A stretch of 64,000 bases of DNA from assembly GCA_016703125.1 (NCBI GenBank), contig JADJCR010000006.1:124001-188000 (forward strand), written 5' to 3'. Under the pieces are notes generated by a model, which had not been told where the DNA came from, made no database searches, and saw only the letters and a list, made by a program, of their open reading frames with translations. This stretch comes from Micrococcales bacterium (GTDB lineage Bacteria; Actinomycetota; Actinomycetes; S36-B12; UBA10799). Numbering within the stretch: the stretch's first letter is position 1; every line of letters starts with the position of its first letter. Made by a program: the position numbers and the translations under genes. This document shows, one piece after another, positions 24,382 to 32,859 of this stretch.

Positions 24382-25584
24382 GTGGCCCGGTGGACACGAC
24401 GCGACCGCGACCTCCAGAGCAACCCCTGGTGGTTCGTGGCCGATGCCGTCCTCGCGGCAATATTCACCTGGATCACCGTGGTCTCCCTGCGCAGCGAGGC
24501 CTACGTCGATCAGTACGGACCGGTGGTGGGTGCTGGGTGGCTGCTCGCCCTCGCGCCGAATGCCCTCCTGCTCGTGCGGCGTCTGTTCCCCGTGACCTCC
24601 TTGGTCGCCGCCACCGTGCTGTACCTGGTGGCCAGCGCGACCCAGGGCGACAGCAACGCGCCGCTGGCGATCCCGTTCTTCGCCTACTCGGTGGCCGTCA
24701 GCCGTCCTGCACGGGTTTCGGCGACCATCGTGGCCGCCGCTGCCGTCGCGCTGTCCACGGCCACGTTCTACGGACCCGGTGAGCCCGATCCGCTGATCAT
24801 CGTGGTGTGGTTCCTGCTGTTCGGCCTGGGGTGGCTCGTCGGCACCAGCATCCACAGCAACCAGGTGCGGACCGCCCGGCTCGCGCGCACGGTCGACGAC
24901 CTCGAGGCACGGCGGGATGAGGTGGCGGCCGCCGCCATCGCCGAGGAGAGGTCCCGCCTTGCCCGTGAACTGCACGATGCCGTAGGACATGCGGTCAACG
25001 TCATGGTTCTGCAGGCCGGGGCCGCCCGGCTGTCCCGCCAGCCCGACAAGGCGTTCGACGCGCTCACTCAGATCGAGACCATAGGGCGCGACGCGCTCAC
25101 GGACCTCGATCACATGCTGGGTCTGCTCAACGACCCGAAGGCCGCCGAGCGGAGTCCCGTGAAAGGTATCGCCGATATTGAACCCATGGTCGCTGAACTC
25201 AACAGGGCAGGCGCGGACATCACGCTGCGGATCACCTGTGATCAGCCGGTCGGTCGGCATGTGGCCGCGGCTGCCTTCCGCATCGTTCAGGAGTCCCTGA
25301 CCAACGCCCTCAAACACGCCGGGCCCACACACGTGGACGTCACCGTGTCCTGCACGCGGACACAACTCCGGATGCTGGTGACCGACGACGGGACAGACCG
25401 ACCCGCACAGCCTCCCGGCCACGGTGGACGGGGCATCGTCGGCATGACGGAGCGGGCGAAGATCCTCGGCGGCCGGCTGCAGGCAGGGCCGCGTGAGCCG
25501 CGCGGTTTCGCCGTCGAGGCGATCTTCCCCCTCGAACTCGCCCAACCGACGCACATCGACGACCAGCACCCGGCGGCCACATGA
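24382..25584 (+). CDS. Sensor histidine kinase, NarL/DesK-like
   Basis: 400-residue kinase with four or five N-terminal helices (about 16-155) and almost no extracytoplasmic domain, as in sensors that read membrane state or an intramembrane ligand. The dimerisation motif ERSRLARELHDAVGHAVNVMVLQAG holds the phospho-accepting His. The HATPase_c domain has the N box (VQESLTNALKHAG), DDGTDRPAQPPGHGGRGIVGMTERA and the end GFAVEAIFPL. GTG start, probably leaderless. It overlaps the regulator gene by 4 bp. The neighbouring divergent hydrolase is a likely target. Confidence 0.85.
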   Translation: MARWTRRDRDLQSNPWWFVADAVLAAIFTWITVVSLRSEAYVDQYGPVVGAGWLLALAPNALLLVRRLFPVTSLVAATVLYLVASATQGDSNAPLAIPFFAYSVAVSRPARVSATIVAAAAVALSTATFYGPGEPDPLIIVVWFLLFGLGWLVGTSIHSNQVRTARLARTVDDLEARRDEVAAAAIAEERSRLARELHDAVGHAVNVMVLQAGAARLSRQPDKAFDALTQIETIGRDALTDLDHMLGLLNDPKAAERSPVKGIADIEPMVAELNRAGADITLRITCDQPVGRHVAAAAFRIVQESLTNALKHAGPTHVDVTVSCTRTQLRMLVTDDGTDRPAQPPGHGGRGIVGMTERAKILGGRLQAGPREPRGFAVEAIFPLELAQPTHIDDQHPAAT

Positions 25585-26261
25585 CGATCGAGGTGCTCAT
25601 CGTCGATGACGACACGCTCGTGCGAGCCGGCCTACGGATGATGATCGAGACGCAGGACGATCTGCATGTCATCGGCGAGGCAGCCAACGGGGAGGATGCG
25701 GTGAGTCTTGCCCGGGATTTGTCACCGGACATCGTGCTCATGGACATCCGCATGCCCGGCACGGACGGCCTCGAGGCGACCGGCCGGATCACCAGCGCGT
25801 CGGATGACGTCCGCGTCATCATCCTGACCACGTTCGAACTCGATGACTACGTATACGAGGCGGTGCGGGCCGGGGCCAGTGGCTTCCTGCTGAAGCGCAC
25901 CCGCCCCGAGGATCTCCTGGCCGGCATCCGCATCGTGGCCTCCGGCGACGCGCTGCTGTCACCTTCCGTGACGCGGCGGCTCATGCACGAGTTCGCCCGC
26001 ACGACCACGCACTCCGGCGTCCCCACCGACGTCACCAGCGATGGACTCGACCGGCTCACCGACCGGGAGCGGGAGGTGCTGATCCTCATCGGCCAGGGCC
26101 TGGCCAACCGGGAGATCGCCCAACGGTTGTACCTCGGCGAGAGCACAGTGAAGACCCACGTCAAGCGGATACTGATGAAACTCGGTGTAAGGGACAGGGT
26201 GCATGCGGTGGTCTACACCTACGAGACCGGCCTCCTCGAACCTGGTCGGCGCCAGTTCTGA
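25581..26261 (+). CDS. Response regulator, NarL/LuxR family
   Basis: 226-residue regulator from ATG 25581 (ATGA overlap with the kinase). Receiver motifs: IVDDDTLVRAGLRMM, phospho-acceptor in IVLMDIRMPGTDG, switch Thr in VIILTTFE, Lys in GFLLKRTRPED. The LuxR-type output domain is LTDREREVLILIGQGLANREIAQRLYLGESTVKTHVKRILMKLG. The last 43 bp overlap, tail to tail, the end of a minus-strand membrane-protein gene. Confidence 0.87.
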   Translation: MTIEVLIVDDDTLVRAGLRMMIETQDDLHVIGEAANGEDAVSLARDLSPDIVLMDIRMPGTDGLEATGRITSASDDVRVIILTTFELDDYVYEAVRAGASGFLLKRTRPEDLLAGIRIVASGDALLSPSVTRRLMHEFARTTTHSGVPTDVTSDGLDRLTDREREVLILIGQGLANREIAQRLYLGESTVKTHVKRILMKLGVRDRVHAVVYTYETGLLEPGRRQF

Positions 26262-26698
26262 GACGCCGACCGCCAGGTCTCCACACCACGGCTGGCAGCC
26301 ATCACCCCCACCACACCAGTGACGGTGAGCAGCAGGATCTGGAAGGCTTGCGTCCCGCCGGTGAGACCGGCGTGCCGCAATCCGCCGTCGAACAAGCCGG
26401 ACACCACGCTGACCAGGCAGGCGACGGTGAGCAGACCCGCCGCCACCGCGGCTCGTCGGCCCGGCAACCGCAGGGCCAACCAGCACAGCAGGACTTGCGC
26501 CGCAATCATCGGCAGTGGCGCCGCGAGCAGGGCTCTGCTCCCCCAGGCGTCGCCCCAGGAGTTGAGCCCGGTGCCGACGGCGATCAGGCCCCCGACGAAG
26601 TCGGCGACGAGCAGCGCCCCAAGGGCCAGTACCAGCGGGCTCGGGGTCGGGGTGGCGGCAGCGGCGGATGACGCACGCGCGGTGTTCTGAATGCTCAT
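26219..26698 (-). CDS. Four-helix membrane protein of unknown function
   Basis: 159-residue protein from ATG 26698. An Ala/Thr/Pro-rich N-terminus is followed by helices at about 20-45, 55-75, 82-105 and 118-140 and a basic C-terminus (WRRPGSRRPVS). Its start is divergent from the large regulator gene and its end overlaps the response regulator gene by 43 bp. No family recognised. Codon use and the clean helix pattern support a real gene, but the RBS is not strong. Confidence 0.5.
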   Translation of the reverse strand: MSIQNTARASSAAAATPTPSPLVLALGALLVADFVGGLIAVGTGLNSWGDAWGSRALLAAPLPMIAAQVLLCWLALRLPGRRAAVAAGLLTVACLVSVVSGLFDGGLRHAGLTGGTQAFQILLLTVTGVVGVMAASRGVETWRSASQNWRRPGSRRPVS

Positions 26699-26751
26699 GG
26701 CAGCAGCGTCACGCCGGGGGCTTGCGTTCGGCTTGTGTCGCCCAGGGACGT

Positions 26752-26757
26752 TATCGT
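26752..26757 (+). promoter_or_regulatory. -10 box for leaderless AfsR-like regulator transcript
   Basis: TATCGT ends 7 nt before GTG 26765. Another in-frame GTG (26756) overlaps the box and is therefore an unlikely start. Confidence 0.4.
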
Positions 26758-26764
26758 GACGCCC

Positions 26765-29700
26765 GTGCGAGTACGCGTTCTGGGTGGGACCGGCGTGATC
26801 GGGCCCGACGGCCCCACGGACCTCGGCCCCCGCAAACGCCGCAGCGTGCTGGCCGCTCTGGCGCTGACCCCGGGGCGGATGGTTCCGGCCGACCACCTCG
26901 CGGAACTCGTCTGGGGCGGCGACCCGCCACCCGGGGCGCACGGCACGCTGCACGCCTACATCTCGACCCTTCGGCGCGCCCTCGAGCCAGACCTCGCTCC
27001 GCGGGCGCACCCGACCGTCCTTCTCACCACCGACGACGGCTATCTGCTGGACCTCCCCCGCCACGATGTGGACGCCGCGCACTTCACCGACGAGATCCGG
27101 GCACGACATCGCCAACTGGCACCGCTGGCTAGCCAGCTGACCTCGGGCGCAGACCCCTCCTGGCCCTCCCGCACAGAGGTGGTAGATCACGTGGAGGCGC
27201 TGGAGTCGTTGTTGTCGATGTGGGCGGGCGTGGCTTTCGCCGACCTGCCGGATCACCCCGATGTTCTCGCTGAGCGCGCGGCTCTCGAGGAGACGCGGGT
27301 GTTGGCTGAGGAGGACCGGGCGCTGGCGCTGCTCGCCCTCGGGGAGCATCAGGTGGTCATCGTCCACAGCGAGCAGATGATCTCGCAGGAGACGCTGCGA
27401 GAGCGCGCGTGGGCCATCCACGCCCTGGCACTGACCCGGCCGGCCGGCAGGCGGACGCGCTCGCCTCCTGCGCGATGTGCGTGGGTTGCTGAACGAGGCA
27501 CTCGGGCTCGATCCGGGACCCGAACTGCGCGAACTCGAGGCGAGCATTCTGCGACAGGACCCGGCTCTCACGTCATGGTTGGCCCCGGCAACGCCGCCAG
27601 CGGCCCCAGGTTCGCCCGGTCGATCGACGCGCTGGACCTGGGATCTGGTGGGGCGCCGTCAGGAACTCCAGCTCCTCGATGGTCTGCTGACAACGGCTGA
27701 CGGCGGATCGCCCGCCGCGGCGATCGTGGTGGCGGATCCCGGCATGGGCAAGACCCGTCTCGTCGAGTGGACCGTCCAGCGAGCCGTTGAGCGTGGGTTC
27801 CTGACAGCCGTGGGGCGGTGTTCGCAGGACGACGGCGCTCCACCGCTGTGGCCGTGGCATGCCGTATTGGACTCCCTCGACTCCGGCGCGTTCGAACTGG
27901 ACAGCGGCGGGCAGACCGAGGAGTCGAGGGCATTCGAACTGCAGGACGCACTGGCTCGCACGGTCCTGCAGAAGGCGACCGACGGCCCGGTGCTCGTCGT
28001 CCTGGAGGACCTGCACTGGGCCGACACCGCCTCCCTGCGTGCCCTCGCCCATCTCGTCGCGAACACCGCCGGGGAACGGCTCATGATCCTCACGACCAGG
28101 CGACGCTGGCCGCAGCCCGCCGGAGTGCTGGCCGATCTCGGCGTCACCCTCGCCCGCCACGCAGCAGAGCACATCGAACTGTCCGGCCTGGACCCAGGTG
28201 AGGCGCGGTCGCTGCTCGAGACCGTGGCAGCGGGCATCTCGCCGGATCACGTCGACGCGTGGTACGAGCGCACCGGTGGCAATCCCTTCTTCCTCATCGA
28301 ACTGGCGCGGCTCTCCGACCCCAGCCAAGAGGTCCCGGCATCGGTGCAACAAGTTGTGGCACGCAGACTCGAACAGCTCCCGGAGGCGACCCGCGAACTA
28401 CTGCTGGTGTCCGCCGCCTTGGGCCGAGAACACTCCCTGCTGACATTGGCGCTGGCCACCGGGCAGGCGCCACAGGACATCGACGAAGACCTCGACGCCG
28501 CTCGCCAGACCGGCATCATCCGCGACGACGGGGACGGCAGGCTCGCCTTCGAGCATGCTCTGACCCGGGACGCGGTAGTGCGCTCCTACTCCCGCTCGCG
28601 TGTGGCCCGGGTCCACGCCCGGATCGCTCACGCCCTGGAATCGGCCGATGCGGGCGGGCCCGATGACCGCACGTTCGAGCTGGCCCACCACTGGCTGGCA
28701 GCCGGACCGGTCCACGCCGATCGGGCGTGGCGGGCTGCGGGTACCGCGGCACAGCAGGCCCGCCGCTCCTTCGCACACACCGAGGCGATCGACCTGCTGG
28801 TGGCCGCCATCACGGCTCACCGCCTCGATCCGCGGGCGACCACCGCCGAGCGATACGACCTCCTGGTCGACCTGGCGACGGTCGCCTCCCTGGCGGCGCG
28901 ATGGGACCTTGTCCTCACCAGCGCCCGCGAGGCCGTTGCGATCGCCCGGGCATCTGACGACCCCGAGCGCGTCGCCCGGGCTGCTGCTGAGCTGACCCGC
29001 AGCAGCGTATGGACCTCCCAGGAGTACGAGACGGTCGATGAGGACCTCGTCGACGACCTGCGCGCAGCTCTGGCCCGGTCAGGCGGGCAGGACAGTGCCA
29101 CGCGCTGCACCCTGATGCTGGCACTGTCCTGCCAGTTGTACTACGCGCCGGGCACCCACGCGGAGATCGACGCCCTCGTCGATGAGGGCATGGCGATGGC
29201 CCGGCGGCTCGACGATCCGGCCCTGCTCCAGTGGGCGGCCCGCACAGCGTCACTGGCGATCTGGCGATCGGACCGCTTGGACGAGCGCCAGATGCTCGCC
29301 GCCGAAGAAGTCACTGCCGCCCGCCGCCACGGCGACGAGCTCGGGGCGGCGATCGGGCTCGTGACGATGGCCACCAACGCCATCGAACTGGGCGAGCGCG
29401 CGGCCTACGAGGAGTACTCCCGCCGTGCGGCCGCCATCGCCCGGCGACGCCGGCTGTACTTCGCGGAGTTCGTGCTCGACTTCATGGACCTGAACCTCGC
29501 AGCGATGCGGGGTGACGCTGACGACGTCGCCGGCCTGTCGGGCCGGATGCGCGAGATTCACAGCGGCGCCACGCTGCTGGCCAGCGAGTTCGTCGAATTC
29601 GGCATCAACTACTCCGTCGGCCTCTGGGATCCGGATGTCGCCGACGGACTCGCCGGACTGGTGGGGCCCCTGCTGGAGGGCCCGTCGGCCAAATTCGCCC

Positions 29701-30092
29701 TCGACGCGGCTTTCCAGATCCTCGCCCGTTCCCACCACGCCGAGGAACTGGGCTCGCTGCTGGACCGCCACCGACTGCCACCCGTGCAGCACGATTGGGG
29801 AACTGTGCACACCGCCGCCGCACGCGCGGAGATCGCGCACGAACTCGACGACCCAGTTCTGGCCGCACAGGCTGCCCAGTGGCTGCGCCGCTACTCCGGA
29901 CGGATCGCGCTGTCCGGGAGTTCGGTCGTACTCGGCCCTGCCGACGGCTACCTGGCAATGGCCGAGGCCACAGTCGGCAACGGCGCCGCGGCGACCACTG
30001 CCGCCGACCGTGCGCTCACGCTCGCGTCGGCCTGGGGTCTCACGCGTTACACGGACTGGCTGCTGGGGCAGCGCCAGCGTGCCGGCTTCTGA
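26765..30092 (+). CDS. AfsR/LuxR-type large ATPase regulator (winged helix, BTAD, AAA), frameshifted
   Basis: About 1109 residues once two missing bases near 27435-27470 are restored. The N-terminal winged helix RVRVLGGTGVIGPDGPTDLGPRKRRSVLAAL is the OmpR-like DNA-binding domain of SARP/AfsR proteins. A BTAD-type helical domain follows (DAAHFTDEIRARHRQLA to RGLLNEALGLDPGPELRELEASIL). Next is an AAA/STAND ATPase with P-loop ADPGMGKTRL, Walker B VLVVLEDLHWAD and TGGNPFFLIELARL. The C-terminal half is a TPR-like helical array. Such proteins switch on nearby genes, often secondary metabolism or stress genes, after ligand or nucleotide binding. The span is 3n+1 nt, as expected for two deletions. 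No biosynthetic cluster is adjacent. Confidence 0.75.
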
Positions 30093-30097
30093 GCCAT

Positions 30098-30118
30098 CCC
30101 CCGCTCAGAGTGCGGGGG
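30098..30118. terminator. Bidirectional hairpin between convergent genes
   Basis: CCCCCGC (30098-30104) and GCGGGGG (30112-30118) form a perfect 7-bp stem with a 7-nt loop that contains the stop codon of the hemerythrin gene. It serves the convergent regulator and hemerythrin transcripts. Confidence 0.55.
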
Positions 30119-30757
30119 TGTCGCTGTAACGGAAGGCGATGTGCTCGCGCCGCGCGAACCTGCCGGCCGAGATCCGGTGCAGCAGCGCGTACACCGGCCC
30201 CGCCTCGGCGAAGAACTCCCTGGACATCTCGGGGGGCATGCGGTGACGACCCGCTGGACGAGGGCGAGCGCCTCGGTCTCCTCGTGTCGCAGGTGCTCGG
30301 CGAGCATCTCCCGCAGCGCGGCCAGTCGCACCGCCAGCGCGTTGCGGTGGTCCTCACAGGGGTGGTCCACGACGGCGTCGAAGGCGGCCGTGCAGGCCGC
30401 CAGCGAGGGATCGATCCCGGCGTGTTCGTCCTCCATCGCGACCAGGATCTGCGCGTCTGCGCCGGTCCCACGCTGCGCGGCAGCCTCCCGCAGGACGGGC
30501 CAGTAGTAGGTGTCTTCGGCGCTGTGGTGGTGGTGCAGGACGCCGACGAACCTCAGCCAGCGAGCCGCCATCGCCTCCCAGACGTCGCGGTCGCCGAGCG
30601 GGGTGCCTTGCACCGCGGACGTGAAGTTCGCCAGGTCGCGCCGGAAGGCGTAGTGCATGATGTACATCCCCGAGTGGTCGCGCGGACCCTCGGCCACGCT
30701 TGACTGTCCAGGCAGGTTCAACTGCGGTTTCGATCCCTGCTGCACTTGCTGACTCAT
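30105..30757 (-). CDS. Hemerythrin HHE-domain protein, frameshifted
   Basis: About 217 residues from ATG 30757 (AAGGAG RBS). The diiron ligands of a hemerythrin four-helix bundle are visible as HYAFRRDL, LHHHHSAEDTYYWP, EDEHAGIDP and HLRHEETEAL. The frame breaks at about 30230-30240 in a run of six C. With seven C the reading continues PPEMSREFFAEAGPVYALLHR and ends FRYSDTPAL at TGA 30105. The span is 3n+2, fitting one deleted base. Such proteins bind oxygen or NO, or act in iron/redox sensing. Last gene of an operon with a glycosyltransferase and a small membrane protein. Confidence 0.75.
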
Positions 30758-30847
30758 GTTCTGCTCCTTCGGCTGGTGCGTCCAGCCTGGGAGCCCGCGC
30801 TTGCGTCCGGCTTGCGTCCGGGTGGAGTCCGGGCGCAAGGGCATCGC

Positions 30848-31135
30848 TCAGTCGCGAACCGGCGGGGTAAGCCCTCGCTGCCAGGCGGGCACCGGCCGGA
30901 TGCCCGCGTGCTCTTCGTCCTCCGGGTAAATGCTGCGCGTCTGTGACCGCACGTAGGTGCGCGGCAGCCAGTCCAGAGGGTGGATCTTCGGCAGGATCTT
31001 CGCCACGGCCAACGCCACGTACATGACAGTGTTGATCGCCACGAATGCCGCCAGGACCGAGAACCAGAAGGACGTCAGCGTGCTCTCGGGCAGCACGAGC
31101 CCGGCCATCACCTCATGCGCGCGCAGCATCGACAT
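30848..31135 (-). CDS. Small membrane protein
   Basis: 95-residue protein with one strong transmembrane helix (SFWFSVLAAFVAINTVMYVALAVAKIL) and a basic/aromatic C-terminal tail (DWLPRTYVRSQTRSIYPEDEEHAG). The start (ATG 31135 or 31129) overlaps the end of the glycosyltransferase gene by 17-23 bp, indicating translational coupling. It may be an accessory subunit of the membrane glycosyltransferase. Family not recognised. Confidence 0.6.
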   Translation of the reverse strand: MSMLRAHEVMAGLVLPESTLTSFWFSVLAAFVAINTVMYVALAVAKILPKIHPLDWLPRTYVRSQTRSIYPEDEEHAGIRPVPAWQRGLTPPVRD

Positions 31136-32684
31136 CCGCCTTCACCACGACCCCACCACTGGCGTCCCGCGCCACATGACCCCACTGGGCCGTCTTCGCG
31201 GTCATGATGTCGTAGACCCCCTTCACGTACACCACGTTGAGGAACATCGCGTAGAACAACTCGGGGAACAGCATCGCCGCCACCACTTTGGCCTGCCAGG
31301 TCGAACGCCAGACGGCGACCACACGCTCGACGGCGAACACGGTGCCGATCCCGATCCAGAAGGGGAACCACACCCACTGATCCAGGGCCACGACCATGAC
31401 GACCAGCAACAACAGGTAGGCGGTCAGCGCCAGTACGCCGTAGCCGATGCCCAACTGCTGCGCCCAGTAGCGGGTGGTCTGCGGTGTCACCCCATAGGCA
31501 CCCAGGTTCTCCAGGGCCCCGCGCTGCCAGCGCAACCGCTGGTGCCACAGCGCCCGCCACGTCGGCATGACCTCGGTCACCACGCGGCACTTGTCCGGGG
31601 AGATCATCAACGCCCCCAGGGACTTCAGGGCGATCGTCAATTCGTTGTCCTCGGTGAGCGCCTCGGTGTCGTACACGTCGCCGTGATGGCCCGGCAGCAG
31701 GGTCCCCCTACTTTCCGCGATCGTCTTCAGCGCCCGTGACCGGAACATCGAGGCGGTCCCCGTGAGCACGAAGACCCTGCCACGACGACGTTTGATCTCG
31801 CGGCTGTAGCGGGTGTACTCATTGCGCTGGAACTGACCCAACAAGCCCGCGCCGTCCTCGCCGTAGAAGAGGCCACCGACCGCCATCAACGCACGGTCCG
31901 CGGTCATCCGGGCCCGCGCGGCACTCAGATAGCCGCGGTCCAGCACAGTGTCGGCATCCATGACCATCACCGTGTCGTTCTCACCGAGATCGGGCAGGAT
32001 CCCGGCAAGCACCTGGTTGAGCGCCCCGGCCTTCTTCTTCGTGTTGTTCACAGTGGCGACGACTTCCACGCCGGTTGCCCGCGCCAGTTCCACGGTCCCA
32101 TCGGTGCAGTTGTCCGCGACCACAATGATCCGGTCCGGAGGATCGTCGTGCTCCTGCAGCGAACGCAGGGTGTCGGCGATCTTGTCCTCCTCGTTGTGCG
32201 CGGGTATCAGCACCGTGACGGTGACCGGTCCGTGATAGACCCCGTAGGTCTGCTCCATGACGACTTTCGGCGCCAAAGGGGTTTCACCGGAGTTCTCCGA
32301 CGTCCGGTAACGGTTGGCGATCGTACGTTCCATGGCCGCGACGATCGCTGCGAAGAAGAGCGCGACCGCGACGGCCATGAGCAAGACACTCAACGACGGC
32401 GCCTGGGTGTCGTAGAGCACACGCCAAGTCTCGAACAGCACGCCCTGTGCCGGCGGCGTCCGGCGATCGGGGCTGGACAATGCCAGTGCCAGCCACAGCA
32501 TGACCCCCGCGGCCGCAGCGATCGCAAGAACGACCACGCCAACCGCCCGGTCCATCCGCAGCCGGCTGCGGCGCAGCGCACCCTGACCTTTGTCCGGTTG
32601 GGTGCGCTCCACGGTACCGGCACTGCTGCCCTGCACAGTGGGGATGAAGGGAGTCGCAGTCCGCCGTAGGTTCCTCGCCATCTT
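31113..32684 (-). CDS. Processive-type glycosyltransferase family 2 membrane protein
   Basis: 523-residue enzyme, start ATG 32684 preceded by GGAGGAGG (an ATG at 32699 lacks an RBS). Two helices at about 45-65 and 85-105 precede a GT-A domain: VTVLIPAHNEEDKI, VVADNCTDGT, metal-binding VMDADTVLD, catalytic ALTEDNELTI, and the QRLRWQRG motif shared by cellulose, hyaluronan and poly-N-acetylglucosamine synthases. C-terminal helices form the translocation part. A beta-linked exopolysaccharide is the likely product, but the sugar cannot be told. First gene of the operon leading to the small membrane protein and hemerythrin. Confidence 0.82.
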   Translation of the reverse strand, partial: KMARNLRRTATPFIPTVQGSSAGTVERTQPDKGQGALRRSRLRMDRAVGVVVLAIAAAAGVMLWLALALSSPDRRTPPAQGVLFETWRVLYDTQAPSLSVLLMAVAVALFFAAIVAAMERTIANRYRTSENSGETPLAPKVVMEQTYGVYHGPVTVTVLIPAHNEEDKIADTLRSLQEHDDPPDRIIVVADNCTDGTVELARATGVEVVATVNNTKKKAGALNQVLAGILPDLGENDTVMVMDADTVLDRGYLSAARARMTADRALMAVGGLFYGEDGAGLLGQFQRNEYTRYSREIKRRRGRVFVLTGTASMFRSRALKTIAESRGTLLPGHHGDVYDTEALTEDNELTIALKSLGALMISPDKCRVVTEVMPTWRALWHQRLRWQRGALENLGAYGVTPQTTRYWAQQLGIGYGVLALTAYLLLLVVMVVALDQWVWFPFWIGIGTVFAVERVVAVWRSTWQAKVVAAMLFPELFYAMFLNVVYVKGVYDIMTAKTAQWGHVARDASGGVVVKADVDAARA

Positions 32685-32847
32685 CGCTGCCTCCTCCATG
32701 AAGGCATCGGCCAGCGCAGGGGGGTGACTTTAGGGCGCTCTGGGAGGTGAGCGGGTGGTGCCGGCGCCTTATGACGTCGTGATCGGTCCCAACCTCGTGC
32801 CCACCACGGCGGGACCGGCCCGGCGATGACAGAACGGGGCCCGCCGT

Positions 32848-32853
32848 TACCGT
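32848..32853 (+). promoter_or_regulatory. -10 box for leaderless SNF2 helicase transcript
   Basis: TACCGT is followed 6 nt later by GTG 32860. No RBS is seen. It lies in the 175-bp divergent gap next to the glycosyltransferase gene. Confidence 0.4.
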
Positions 32854-32859
32854 GAATGC

